Positions 19,623 to 29,237 of a DNA stretch of 64,000 nucleotides are shown here, piece after piece. The notes under the pieces were generated by a model. It was given only the letters and a program-made list of their open reading frames with translations, searched no databases and had not been told where the DNA came from. Positions within the stretch are counted from its first letter, which is position 1, and each line of letters starts with the position of its first letter. The stretch spans positions 521,501 through 585,500 of the forward strand of contig NW_027506901.1 in assembly GCF_052324685.1 (NCBI RefSeq), read 5' to 3'. This stretch comes from Brachyhypopomus gauderio. Taxonomy: Eukaryota; Chordata; Actinopteri; Gymnotiformes; Hypopomidae. Both the position numbers and the translations under genes were made by a program.

Positions 19623-22600
19623 GAGCCCCTCCCCAAGGGCTCCTCCCGCCGACCACCACGAGGCCGCCCTGGTCTCCTCGGGGCCGGCCGGTCCGGATGC
19701 TCTCGGTGGAAGTCGGCGATGAGGGAGGAGCCCAGGACCTGGGAGGCCGGAATCCAAGAACGTTCCTCGGGACCGTAGCCAACCCAGTCCACCAGGTACT
19801 GCATCTTTCCCTTGCGACGTCGGGAGTCCACCAGCCGCTCCACAAGGTAGGCAGGACCGTCAGATAGCTGCAGCGGAGAGGGCGGCGCTGTCGTCACCAC
19901 GTCCTCCAAGGGCCCCTGTCTGTACGGTTTTAAGGCGGACACGTGAAACGCGCGGGAAGCGCGTCGGTCTTCGGGCAGGCTGATCTTGTACGTCACTGGA
20001 TTGACGCGCTTGAGGATGATGTAGGGACCCGCGTACTTCTCCCCTAGCTTACCCCTCCTACCCAGGCGTCCATCTCCGGTGGACACCCACACCTTGTCAC
20101 CCACCTGGTAGGAGGGAGCCTCGCTCCTTCTGCGGTCCGCCTTATGTTTGAACCGTCTGATAGCTTCCCTCAGGCGCCGATGGGTGTCCTCCCACACCCT
20201 CTCGCTCCGTCTGCACCACTCCTCGACAACTGGCTGATCAGAGGAGGCGACGTTCCAGGGGTACAGAGGTGGTTGACGGCCGAACACGCACTCGAATGGC
20301 GTTTTCCCCGTGCTGGAATGGGTAAGGGAGTTTTGTGCGTATTCAGCCCATGGCAGCAGGGCGCACCACGTGTCTGTGTGCTCACTACAGTAAGCGCGCA
20401 GGAACCGTCCTACTTCCTGATTGGCGCGCTCCACCTGTCCGTTGGCCTGAGGGTGATATCCAGATGTTAGGCTGACAGTCACGTTCAGTTTAGACAGGAA
20501 CTCCCGCCACACACGCGAGGTAAACTGCGGGCCCCTGTCCGACACAATATCCTCCGGCAGACCGAACTGCCGGAATATGTGCCGGAACAGAAGGTCCGCC
20601 GTCTCCCACGCGGTGGGCAGGCCAGGCAGAGGGAGGAACCGAACCATCTTTGAAAATCTGTCTATCACCACCAATATGACTGTGTTACCTTCGGATGGAG
20701 GGAGATCGGTGATGAAGTCAAGGGCGATGTGCGTCCACGGCTGTTCTGGCACAGGGAGAGGAAGGAGCTTGCCCGCTGGAGGAGTCCTCGGCACCTTGCT
20801 ACGCGCACACACAGCGCAGGAGGCTACGTGGTTCAACACGTCACGGTGTAACCCAGGCCACCAATACCTGGCTCCTAATAACTGGGCTGTCTTGGAAGCC
20901 CCGGGGTGTCCTGTTCCCACCGACGTGTGTGCCCAGTTGATAAGGGCAGTGCGCTGTGCGGGAGGCACGTACCTGCGGTGCGGTGGACAGCTCGGATGTG
21001 GATTAGCTGCAGCAATCGCCCTGTCAATCTCCCAATCCACAGTTCCCAGGAAACACTCAGGGCTTATCACCGGCTCATCACTGGTGGAGTCCTTACTGCC
21101 CGGGAAGGACCTGGATAATGCATCTGCTCGCTGGTTCTTCTCCCCAGGCCGGTAAGTAACCTGGAAGCGGAACCTGGAGAAGAACAGTGACCACCGAGCT
21201 TGGCGAGCGTTCATGCGTTTGGTGGTTTTTATGTATTCGAGGTTCTTATGGTCGGTGACGACTGTAAAAGGGTGTCTCGCCCCCTCGAGCCAGTGACGCC
21301 ACTCGCCGAAAGCCTTGCGCATAGCTAGCAGCTCACGGTCGCCCACACCGTAGTTACGTTCCGCTGCGGTTAGCTTTTTGGAATAGAAGGCTATCGGTCT
21401 GAGCGAGCTGTTTTTCTTCGGGCGTTGAGACAGCACAGCACCTACACCAACGTTGGAGGCGTCTATCTCCACTATGAACGGCTTGTTGGGATCGGGTTGG
21501 TGTAGTACGGGCGCTTGTATAAAAGCCTTCTTAAGGTCGCCAAACGCCCTCGTAGCCTCTGTTGTCCAGCTCAACTTTTTTCTTCCCCCCCGTAACAGAT
21601 CAGTAAGTGGCCTCGCGATTTGGCTATACCCGCGAATGAACCGCCTGTAAAAATTTGCGAAGCCCAGAAACCTCTGAAGCTCGCACCGCGTGTGAGGCTG
21701 AGTCCATTTCACGACCGCATCCACCTTACCTGACTGCATGTGAACGGAGCCTGGCCTGATGGTGTAACCCAGGAAGTTCACCTCGCAAAGGTGGAACTCG
21801 CACTTCTCCAGCTTGCAATATAGGTTATTGCGCAGGAGCGTGCCCAGGACAGCGCGCACATCACGCACGTGTTGGTCCGGGGTTTGTGAATAGATCAAAA
21901 TATCATCAATATAGGCGACAACACATCCATTCAAATATTCCCTCAGGACCTCGTTAATAAACGCCTGGAAGAACGACGGAGCCGACGCCAAGCCGTAGGG
22001 CAAGACGCGGTACTCGTAATGCCCGGTCGTAGTGCTAAACGCCGTCTTCCACTCATCCCCCTTGCGAATGCGGATGAGATTGTAGGCGCTGCGTAGATCG
22101 AGTTTAGTGAAAATTCTCGCTGACCGCAACTGCTCTAGTGCCGAAGGCACCAGCGGCAGCGGGTAGGAGAAATTCACTAAGAGGGAATTGAGCCCTCGAT
22201 AATCCACGCATGGCCTCAACCCCCCATCCTTTTTCTTAACGAAAAAGACGCTGGCTGAGGCAGGCGAAGTGGAGGGAGTGATATAACCTTGTGCGAGTGC
22301 CTCCTTAATATACTGATCCATTACCTTCTCCTCCTCTTGTGACAGCGGGTAGACGCGACCGCGCGGAGGAGTGGAACCGGGCTTAAGCGTGACGTGACAG
22401 TCCCAAGAACGGTGAGGGGGAAGCTGTGCAGCTTTGGAGGAACTGAAAACCTCTGCCAGGTCCTTATATGGAGCAGGGATAACCTGGTTGGTCTTGATGT
22501 TAGGGCTCTCGATGCTGGTGGATTGAGCAAACACACGGGGAGAGGACCGAGCGCCCCGCAGAGGCGCAACCCATTTTAACAGGCTTCCCTTATTCCAGTC

Positions 22601-23833
22601 TATCACCGGGTTGTGCAATCTTAACCAGGGGAGACCTAACGTGAGTGGGTGACGTGTGTAGGGGAGGATGTAAAAACTAATCTGCTCCTGGTGACCTTGT
22701 ATGACTAGTGTAACAGGTGCAGTGCGAAAACATATAAATCCCCCGCCCACAGGCCGTCCGTCCAGTGCCCGCACGCGTCGAGGTTCCGCCAGTCGTTTCA
22801 GTGGCACACCCAGCCGATCCGCTACGCTTCTCCTCATGATGTTCCCCGAGGCTCCCGAGTCCACTAGGGCAAAGAGATCCAGAGACACCTCCCCGTGAGA
22901 CACTGAGACCTGCCACGTCAATAAATTGCCCAATAAGGAATTACTCACCCGAGCCCGTCCCCTCCTGAAGCCGGTGTTCCTCCGGAGGGGAGCGGTCTCG
23001 CCCATCTCCATGGGTTCAGCGGCAGTCGTCTCACGGGGTGGTGCCGACACGGGAACCTGCGGGGTGACGGATAGAGAAGCGCCTCCCTTTCTCTCTTGGA
23101 GGAGTCGGTCAAACGTGATGGCTAGGTGTACCACCTGGTTGAACCCCAGCTCCTCTGGCCGACAGGATAACTCTGCCTTCAGCTCTGGCTTCAGTCCGGC
23201 CAAAAAAACGTCCGTCAGGGCAGCGTCATTCCACCCTGTCCGAGCCGCCAGGGTGCGGAATTCAAGGGCGTGCTCCGCTGCGCTGCGGCTGCCCTGGCGC
23301 AGCTGTAGCAGACTCTGTCCGCACGCTCTCCCTCTCCTAGGATGGTTAAACACCGCCTTGAATTCTTGAATGAAATTATCATAGTTAGTAACAAACGGTG
23401 CGTTGGCGGTGAGCTGGGCCGCGCCCCAGTCTAAAGCCTTCTCTTTCAGGCGTGACACCACGAACGCTACTTTTTCTCCGTCCCCGAGCTGCGGACCACT
23501 GGCGAAGTGCAGCTGGCACTGCACCAGAAAACCTTCGCAGCGCTCGGGATCCCCTCCATATGGCTCGGGAGGGGCGATGAGAGCTCTGGTCGGTCTGGTT
23601 CTCTCCGTGGTAGCCTGCACAGATAAACTCTGCATGCAAGTGGTGAGTGTCGCGAGAACCGCACGGAGCTCCTGGAGCTCCTGCTGCTGCTTACCTAGAG
23701 CCCTCCCCTGATGAGCAAGAATCTCCAGAGGGGAGGGCTCCTCGCCTCCGGCCGCTCCAGGCTGCACATTCTGTGACGCGGGAACAGAGGCGGCCGAAGG
23801 CGAGGGTTGTACAGAATGGTCTTTATTATCCAT
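19505..23833 (-). CDS. Gag-Pol polyprotein with chromodomain integrase (chromovirus)
   Basis: The 1442-residue single frame starts at the ATG at 23833 (MDNKDHSVQPSP), about 107 nt after the predicted transcript start and the first ATG I see there. Residues about 30-260 are Gag; an LVDSGASGN protease motif is at about 324; reverse transcriptase follows, with YIDD at about 641-644; RNase H has VEIDAS at about 788 and TDHKNL; integrase has an HHCC finger near 950-1000 and the DDE core (LDF at about 1038, SDRGPQFTS, NGQVERANQEVG); and a chromodomain lies at about 1325-1385 (QYLVDWVGYGPEERSWIPASQVL). The CCHC zinc knuckle normally present before the protease is missing. The frame begins in the 5' LTR and ends in the 3' LTR. 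It probably makes virus-like particles and integrates by chromatin targeting. Confidence 0.93.
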   Translation of the reverse strand: MDNKDHSVQPSPSAASVPASQNVQPGAAGGEEPSPLEILAHQGRALGKQQQELQELRAVLATLTTCMQSLSVQATTERTRPTRALIAPPEPYGGDPERCEGFLVQCQLHFASGPQLGDGEKVAFVVSRLKEKALDWGAAQLTANAPFVTNYDNFIQEFKAVFNHPRRGRACGQSLLQLRQGSRSAAEHALEFRTLAARTGWNDAALTDVFLAGLKPELKAELSCRPEELGFNQVVHLAITFDRLLQERKGGASLSVTPQVPVSAPPRETTAAEPMEMGETAPLRRNTGFRRGRARVSNSLLGNLLTWQVSVSHGEVSLDLFALVDSGASGNIMRRSVADRLGVPLKRLAEPRRVRALDGRPVGGGFICFRTAPVTLVIQGHQEQISFYILPYTRHPLTLGLPWLRLHNPVIDWNKGSLLKWVAPLRGARSSPRVFAQSTSIESPNIKTNQVIPAPYKDLAEVFSSSKAAQLPPHRSWDCHVTLKPGSTPPRGRVYPLSQEEEKVMDQYIKEALAQGYITPSTSPASASVFFVKKKDGGLRPCVDYRGLNSLLVNFSYPLPLVPSALEQLRSARIFTKLDLRSAYNLIRIRKGDEWKTAFSTTTGHYEYRVLPYGLASAPSFFQAFINEVLREYLNGCVVAYIDDILIYSQTPDQHVRDVRAVLGTLLRNNLYCKLEKCEFHLCEVNFLGYTIRPGSVHMQSGKVDAVVKWTQPHTRCELQRFLGFANFYRRFIRGYSQIARPLTDLLRGGRKKLSWTTEATRAFGDLKKAFIQAPVLHQPDPNKPFIVEIDASNVGVGAVLSQRPKKNSSLRPIAFYSKKLTAAERNYGVGDRELLAMRKAFGEWRHWLEGARHPFTVVTDHKNLEYIKTTKRMNARQARWSLFFSRFRFQVTYRPGEKNQRADALSRSFPGSKDSTSDEPVISPECFLGTVDWEIDRAIAAANPHPSCPPHRRYVPPAQRTALINWAHTSVGTGHPGASKTAQLLGARYWWPGLHRDVLNHVASCAVCARSKVPRTPPAGKLLPLPVPEQPWTHIALDFITDLPPSEGNTVILVVIDRFSKMVRFLPLPGLPTAWETADLLFRHIFRQFGLPEDIVSDRGPQFTSRVWREFLSKLNVTVSLTSGYHPQANGQVERANQEVGRFLRAYCSEHTDTWCALLPWAEYAQNSLTHSSTGKTPFECVFGRQPPLYPWNVASSDQPVVEEWCRRSERVWEDTHRRLREAIRRFKHKADRRRSEAPSYQVGDKVWVSTGDGRLGRRGKLGEKYAGPYIILKRVNPVTYKISLPEDRRASRAFHVSALKPYRQGPLEDVVTTAPPSPLQLSDGPAYLVERLVDSRRRKGKMQYLVDWVGYGPEERSWIPASQVLGSSLIADFHREHPDRPAPRRPGRPRGGRREEPLGRGSVTVGRPGRHQRAQATARTASPHTPSSTRPLPRSQSPHY
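19623..19634 (-). other. Polypurine tract of the intact chromovirus
   Basis: GGGGAGGGGCTC abuts the 3' LTR on the minus strand, also within the coding frame. Confidence 0.65.
23761..23770 (-). other. Putative self-priming primer-binding site
   Basis: The minus strand reads AATGTGCAGC one base inside the LTR, exactly complementary to LTR segment 23930-23939. No TGG-initiated tRNA site is present. It lies within the Gag coding frame. Confidence 0.75.
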
Positions 23834-24114
23834 GCTGTTCAGTGTGCAAACAGAAAAGCTTCAATAGCCGAAACAAGGTACTAGCTACAAGAGAAGCCAG
23901 AGAGGTCCAGCGTAGAGCTCTGACGGGGCAATGTGCAGCACTGGACCGAACGACCTGCGGGGTATAAAAGGTGCACAACATAATTACCGACAGGTGTTAG
24001 TAATGTGGTGACTGGGACCGAGGGAGTGGTCTGGTGCTCGAGGGCGTGTGTGGTGAGGCAGTGCGAGCTGTGGCCTGCGCCCTCTGGTGGCGACCCGGCC
24101 TCCCCACCGTGACA
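23772..24114 (-). repeat. 5' LTR of the intact chromovirus
   Basis: Plus-strand ends are TGTGACGCGG and CCGTGACA. It contains the TATA-like sequence, the self-primer segment and the start codon of the polyprotein. Confidence 0.94.
23930..23966 (-). promoter_or_regulatory. TATA box and self-primer segment of the intact chromovirus
   Basis: The minus strand reads TTTTATACC (TATA at 23966-23963), then about 28 nt later GCTGCACATT (23939-23930). The latter is complementary to the primer-binding site AATGTGCAGC at 23770-23761. Confidence 0.75.
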
Positions 24115-24238
24115 GTTATGAGTCTACCTTTGGATTTAAACTTGAAATCACACAGTAAATCTGCCATTAGACCAGAAGGTGGTAATCTGCATATTTAAAA
24201 TAATGAGACTTCATTTATTATACAACCAGATCAGATTA

Positions 24239-24244
24239 TTTATT
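24239..24244 (-). terminator. Candidate polyadenylation signal of C1q copy B
   Basis: AATAAA on the minus strand, about 110 nt past the stop codon, is conserved with copies A and D. The chromovirus begins about 120 bp beyond it. Confidence 0.6.
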
Positions 24245-24354
24245 TTAAATGTCTTTTCCGAGCCAGAAATACAGAATGGAAAACAAATTGCCAAAAATAA
24301 GATCAGTATTAAAGCTTTAAGATGACTTCACACCAAAAATATCAACCAAAGAAC

Positions 24355-27028
24355 TCACATAGTAAAGATTAGGAAGCCACTAAAAGTGTTTCGATTGCTG
24401 GGCGGTTCAAACAGCTTAAATCTTTGTGGTAAGCGTATGTTAACTACATCTCCAGGCTCCAGTTGCAGTGTCAGGCCACCAGTGATGTATCGGACGTTGC
24501 CATCGGAATTATGCTCAGGAAGGTACAGCAGATAATTACTGTTCTTGTACAGACAAACACCTGAATAATATTTACCAGGATATCCTGAGCAAGTGGTGAA
24601 CCTGAAGTAGTAGACTCCTCTGACAGGAGCTGTAAACATTCCTGAAATAAGACAAACATCTTTTACACTTATGAACTTATAAATAATTAAAGAATGAACA
24701 AGGCTATGAACTGCTGATTCATTCAAACATCAGATTGAATCATAATCAACCACTAGAAATCTAATATTCTAGTATTGAAATTTGGAGTTTCATTCTGCAT
24801 ATGAATCAGCCTTATATTCCAAAAATACTCCAGAAATACTGCAGTTGAATTATTACTCCAGAAATACAACACAGTTGAACTATTACTCCAGAAATACTGC
24901 ACAGTTGAATTATTACTCCAGCCTGACTTCAGTGTTTTCCAGTGCCATGGCTGCATCTGTGATACACTGAAGGTTCTGATTGCTCCTGATCTGATGTGTA
25001 GACACGTTGTGAGTACCTGTACTTGGGCTGTAAGCTCCTCCAACATTTGTGATGACTTGAGTGTAGACCACATTGGTCATGTTGCTCAAAGATTCCAAAC
25101 TTGCAGTCAGAGCCGCTGAGAACGCCACCTTGGGTCTGTCTACAGAGTCCAACACCATCAGTGACACAGAACACATGGACTTGTACAACTCTTCTTCTAG
25201 TGGGTTCACCAGTGAGGGGTTTAAAGTTTACCTATGTCTTTCTTTAGGCTGTCCACATCACTTTCACTAGTAGCCAGTCTGGCATTAAGGGCTGTTGAGG
25301 AACATAATTGAGGATGATAAGTGAACATGAGGGTGAGTTTGTATGCTGTAGGGAGTCCTGCAGTCGTCAGTGTCAGGTTGGATCTGTGCTGATCATGAAG
25401 CCAGAAATCAAAAATATTAACATGTGAATTATATGGTAATAATAACAAAACACATAAAGGGGACTCTCACAGACAGGTAGAACAGAGCAGTGTTGGTAAA
25501 ATGCCCAACAGAATCACTCTGCTCACAGCTGTGGGGACACTAGAGTAGAAGAGATACATAGGGAGGAAATTAAGAAGGAACAGGTGTAGGTGATAATTAA
25601 TAAGCAGGTGATTGGTAAGGGGGCGTGGCCGTGAGGTGTGATTGGTGGATTCCTGGCTGAGATGTTGACTGAGGCATGACAATCGTATTTATTTACCTGT
25701 GTTCTGTTTCTTCAGGCTTTTAACTTCACCTTCAGATGCTGCTAACCTGTCCTTCACAGCAGACATCTCAGCTGTCTGTGCTGAAAGAAGGAAAACAAAT
25801 CTGTTTACTGGGGAAAACTCACCAAATATTTAAACGTTTTATAAAAATGCCCAACAGAACCACTCTGCCCACAGCTGTGGGGACACTAGAGTAGAAGAGA
25901 TAAATAGGGAGGAAATTAAGAAAGAGCAGGTGTCGGTGATAATAAGCAGGTGATTGGTAAGGGGGCGTGGCCGTGAGGTGTGATTGGTGGATTCCTGGCT
26001 GAGTGTTGACTGAGGCATGACGATCGTATTTATTTACCTGTGTTCTGTTTCTTCAGGCTTTTAACTTCACCTTCAGATGCTGCTAACCTGTCCTTCACAG
26101 CAGACATCTCAGCTGTCTGTGCTGAAAGAAGGAAAACAAATCTGTTTACTGGGGAAAACTCACCAAATATTTAAACGTTTTATAAAAATGCCCAACAGAA
26201 CCACTCTGCCCACAGCTGTGGGGACACTAGAGTAGAACAGATAAATAGGGAGGAAATTAAGAAAGAGCAGGTGTAGATGATAATAAGCAGGTGATTGGTA
26301 AGGGGGCGTGGCCGTGAGGTGTGATTGGTGGATTCCTGGCTGAGTGTTGATTGAGGCATGACAATCGTATTTATTTACCTGTGTTCTGATTCTTCAGCCT
26401 TTTAACTTCACCTTCGGAGGCTGCTAACCTGTCCTTCACAGCAGACATCTCAGCTGTCTGTCCTGAAAGACGGAAAACAAGTCTGTTCACTGGGGAAAAC
26501 TCAGCAAATATATATATAAATGTTGTACATGTACATTTGTATAATCTACACCTCTTGTGTTTTTTGTTAGATAAGCTCTGTCCATGAACACCAATACCTG
26601 AAATTTCTTTATTCAAGATCTCCACTTTATTCTTCATTTGTTTGCTTCTCTTGTTCATTTTGTTCTTCAGGGCTGGCAAAGAATTGATCATTGAACTCAA
26701 ACCATGATGTCAAATGTTTCAGTTGTTTAAGACAAAATTGGAAAACCAAAAAATATCTAAATCTTTATTTGGTGAATAGTTACTGTTGTTATATATCTGA
26801 ACATCCAAACAGAAAAAGCACCAAATCACTCTTACCCGTGTTTTCCTGCTGCACGTATTTCATCTCCGTCTTCAGCTCCACCAGAGCGGTTCCTTGCTGG
26901 TACATGGTGTCTTTAAGCTGCTTCAACTCAGTATGGAGGTTTGTTGGATTTGAAGCTTCAGCACTTTCAGCTTCCTGCAGGCTGTTGTGGACCAGCAGCA
27001 GTAGAGTTACAACAACACTTCTCTTCAT
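24355..27028 (-). CDS. C1q-domain secreted protein, copy B (three stalk exons)
   Basis: Eight exons join to a 329-residue frame: 26836-27028, 26598-26672, 26379-26462, 26038-26121, 25697-25780, 25232-25291, 25017-25139 and 24355-24641. Exon 2 is 75 nt, nine shorter than in other copies. The 84-nt coiled-coil exon is present three times at about 340-bp spacing, giving the longest stalk in the array. The terminal C1q exon contains [20 protein letters not shown] and ends SGFLIFTM. A signal peptide is present; there is no collagen region. The gene is cut off from its native promoter: a 6.4-kb LTR element of the same orientation is inserted 8 bp before the ATG, placing an LTR directly upstream. 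Expression could therefore depend on that LTR, which is inference. Confidence 0.85.
24825..24930. repeat. Intronic minisatellite, copy B (about 3 units)
   Basis: The same 28-30-bp unit as at 12560-12660 occurs here, with about three copies. Confidence 0.85.
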
Positions 27029-27036
27029 CTTGACCA

Positions 27037-27359
27037 TGTAGGGGTTTCACCTACTAATCCTTTAAAGTAGATATAATTTGTTTTACCTTAATTATTAATC
27101 AGTCTCATTAATTTAGAATCAGTCTCATATTCTAATTATACCAGAACCATAACATTTAGTTATTAACTAAGGGTAATTAATGGTTTGGTATCTGAAGGAT
27201 TTAACTATGAATTCTTTGGAGGTTTTGGCAACAACCACTTTTGAATGACATCAACACAGACAATTTGGTGAAAATAAATGATACATTTATTTAAAACTAA
27301 CTATTCTAAAACAAACGGCATCAACAAGGATCAGTACATTTACAGTGAAGACTGGGTAT

Positions 27360-27401
<42 letters not shown>

Positions 27402-28380
27402 GGGGAGGAGAGTAATGTGTGCACGCGCTTGTGCGCGTGTGAGGAGGCGGGAGTTGTAGTTTCAGTTCTCCTATAGAGAACAAAGCAACTAAAATGGCGC
27501 CGACTTTAAACAGTAGAGCAGCGCGACTGTGTTAATTAGCTCAGCTGGTTTATTCCAACGTGGTCAGAACAAAGAGTAATGGAGCTGGCTTAATAACTAA
27601 AAATTAATGTGATGTGTCTGAGAATGGGGAAGACTACAAGTTGTCCATTAATCAGATAAATAAAAGATGGTGGCATGCACAGCAAAGAGAACTTTGTATG
27701 TACAAATCTTGATGAAGATTATGAAAATAAAGTTAAACACATTCAGAATGTATTAACAGAAAGCTTGGTTAACTCTACAGTTCAAATAACTTTGCCCTTT
27801 TATAAACTATGCCCAGCGTTAAGAGTCTCACGTGTTGAGGATTTGGGGTAGTGTCGTCCTCCCTGAATTCTCCTGGAATTAGGAGGGAATTTCCACCGCA
27901 GGCTCCTCGTTGATTAAACGACGTCGTCCAGGTGTGCTGGGGAATCGTCCAGGAACGCGAGTCTCGTTCACGGTTTAACAACAGGGAGTTGATCGCCTTT
28001 GTTTCAGTCCGTGTGGCCGCGTTAGCAAGCTTGATTGAAGTCGTTCGGTGAATCTGTTGTCGCGGTAACGTTGATCGGTTGCTGGTTAGATTGCACCATA
28101 ACTCGGGCTCGTTAATTAAGTAATACGACTTTCAGCTGTTTGCCGTTAGTCGTTGCAAAGTTCGCGTGTTCTCAAAGAAAAACCGGAGAGAGAGGAGTGG
28201 CGGAGCCTCTCTTTAATAGGTCTAACCTATGTGTCGGTCAAACCAGAGAGAGAGAGATGAATGGCTGTTCAGGGTATTTAAACACCTGAACTGTAGACAC
28301 ACCCTTACTTCCGTCAAAGCAAGCTTGTTCAATATGTTGCCAGTGGTACTGCCACCTGCTGGTTTAGCATGGTACCTACA
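27037..28380 (-). repeat. 3' LTR adjoining the C1q copy B start codon
   Basis: This LTR is in the gene's own orientation and ends 8 bp upstream of the ATG at 27028. It contains a GT microsatellite at about 27366-27397. Confidence 0.93.
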
Positions 28381-28390
28381 TTCCCCCCTT
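28381..28390 (-). other. Polypurine tract of the tRNA-Met-primed element
   Basis: AAGGGGGGAA immediately precedes the 3' LTR on the minus strand. Confidence 0.8.
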
Positions 28391-29237
28391 GGTCTTCAGA
28401 CTGGGGCTGACGTCACAGTCCTGAAGAGCACAAAAGGTTATCCATGCAGTCCTTGTTCCCTGTAGCATCCACTGGGAGGTGATCAATTCCATGAGTCAAG
28501 TTGTCCATCCCACCCATAGCATTATCCATGAGATGGCTGGGAGACGCTGTAGAGACACATCTGGGCAACAAGTTCACTACTGGGCAGTTCTTGAACAGTA
28601 ACTAAGGTTAACCAAATCAAGAAAAACAATGAAAGGATACTAATGCATGGCTTAGATTTCTCTTGGCTTTACAATAAGAAAACAAGGTCACATGCAGGAT
28701 TAAATGCCTTTGATGGAAAAGAGGAAATACATCAGGCATGGAGAAAGGTGTGGAGTTAGCACATGTTGGTGTTAGTCTGTTGGCTGGAACAAACCTAACA
28801 ATGCTTTAAAGGAAAGATCTTGCTGGACTAAAACATTTGGGTTAATGTCCAGTTAGAGTGTGGCTTCTTGTGAGATCTAGTAAAATGTAAATGGGGGTTT
28901 AACTGAGGTGTAATGCCTCATCCTATCCCATGATAGACAAGTATTTAAGTATCTCACACTTGCTATACTGGTAGAGGAGAGAATAAGATCTGTGTGAGGG
29001 GTAAAATGTAGAAGTTAGGAGGTAACGCCGGGTACACCCCCCTTAGTAAAGAACCTATTGCATTGAGAATGCAGAACTGTGAGCGGAGATGATGCCAGGA
29101 ACATCTCCCTTTTAAAGGGTTAGAGATCTGGAAACATAGCTACATGTTTACAGGCTGAAGGTTTACATGTAACTTCATATAAAGTCAGTTCTACCTCCCC
29201 CCTGGCTCAGGCTGGAGGTCCACTAACTGATCTTTAT

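Larger units (their letters stand above)
19280..24114 (-). mobile_element. Intact chromodomain Ty3/gypsy retrotransposon, self-priming type
   Basis: The LTRs are 343 bp each (19280-19622 and 23772-24114) and appear identical by eye. They are flanked by the 5-bp duplication GTTAT (19275-19279 and 24115-24119); the empty site TTCTGTTATGAG survives near 59326. A single 1442-codon Gag-Pol frame spans the interior. It lies in the downstream flank of C1q copy B. Identical LTRs and an open frame mark a very young insertion. Confidence 0.95.

Noticed and set aside
20577..21155. Plus-strand frames opposite the gypsy Pol (also 22926-23369)
   Set aside because: They are antisense to the intact Gag-Pol and arise from GC-rich coding sequence; there are no recognisable motifs.
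27775..27981. 68-codon frame in the LTR, repeated at 32839-33045
   Set aside because: Identical because the LTRs are identical; short and without motif.
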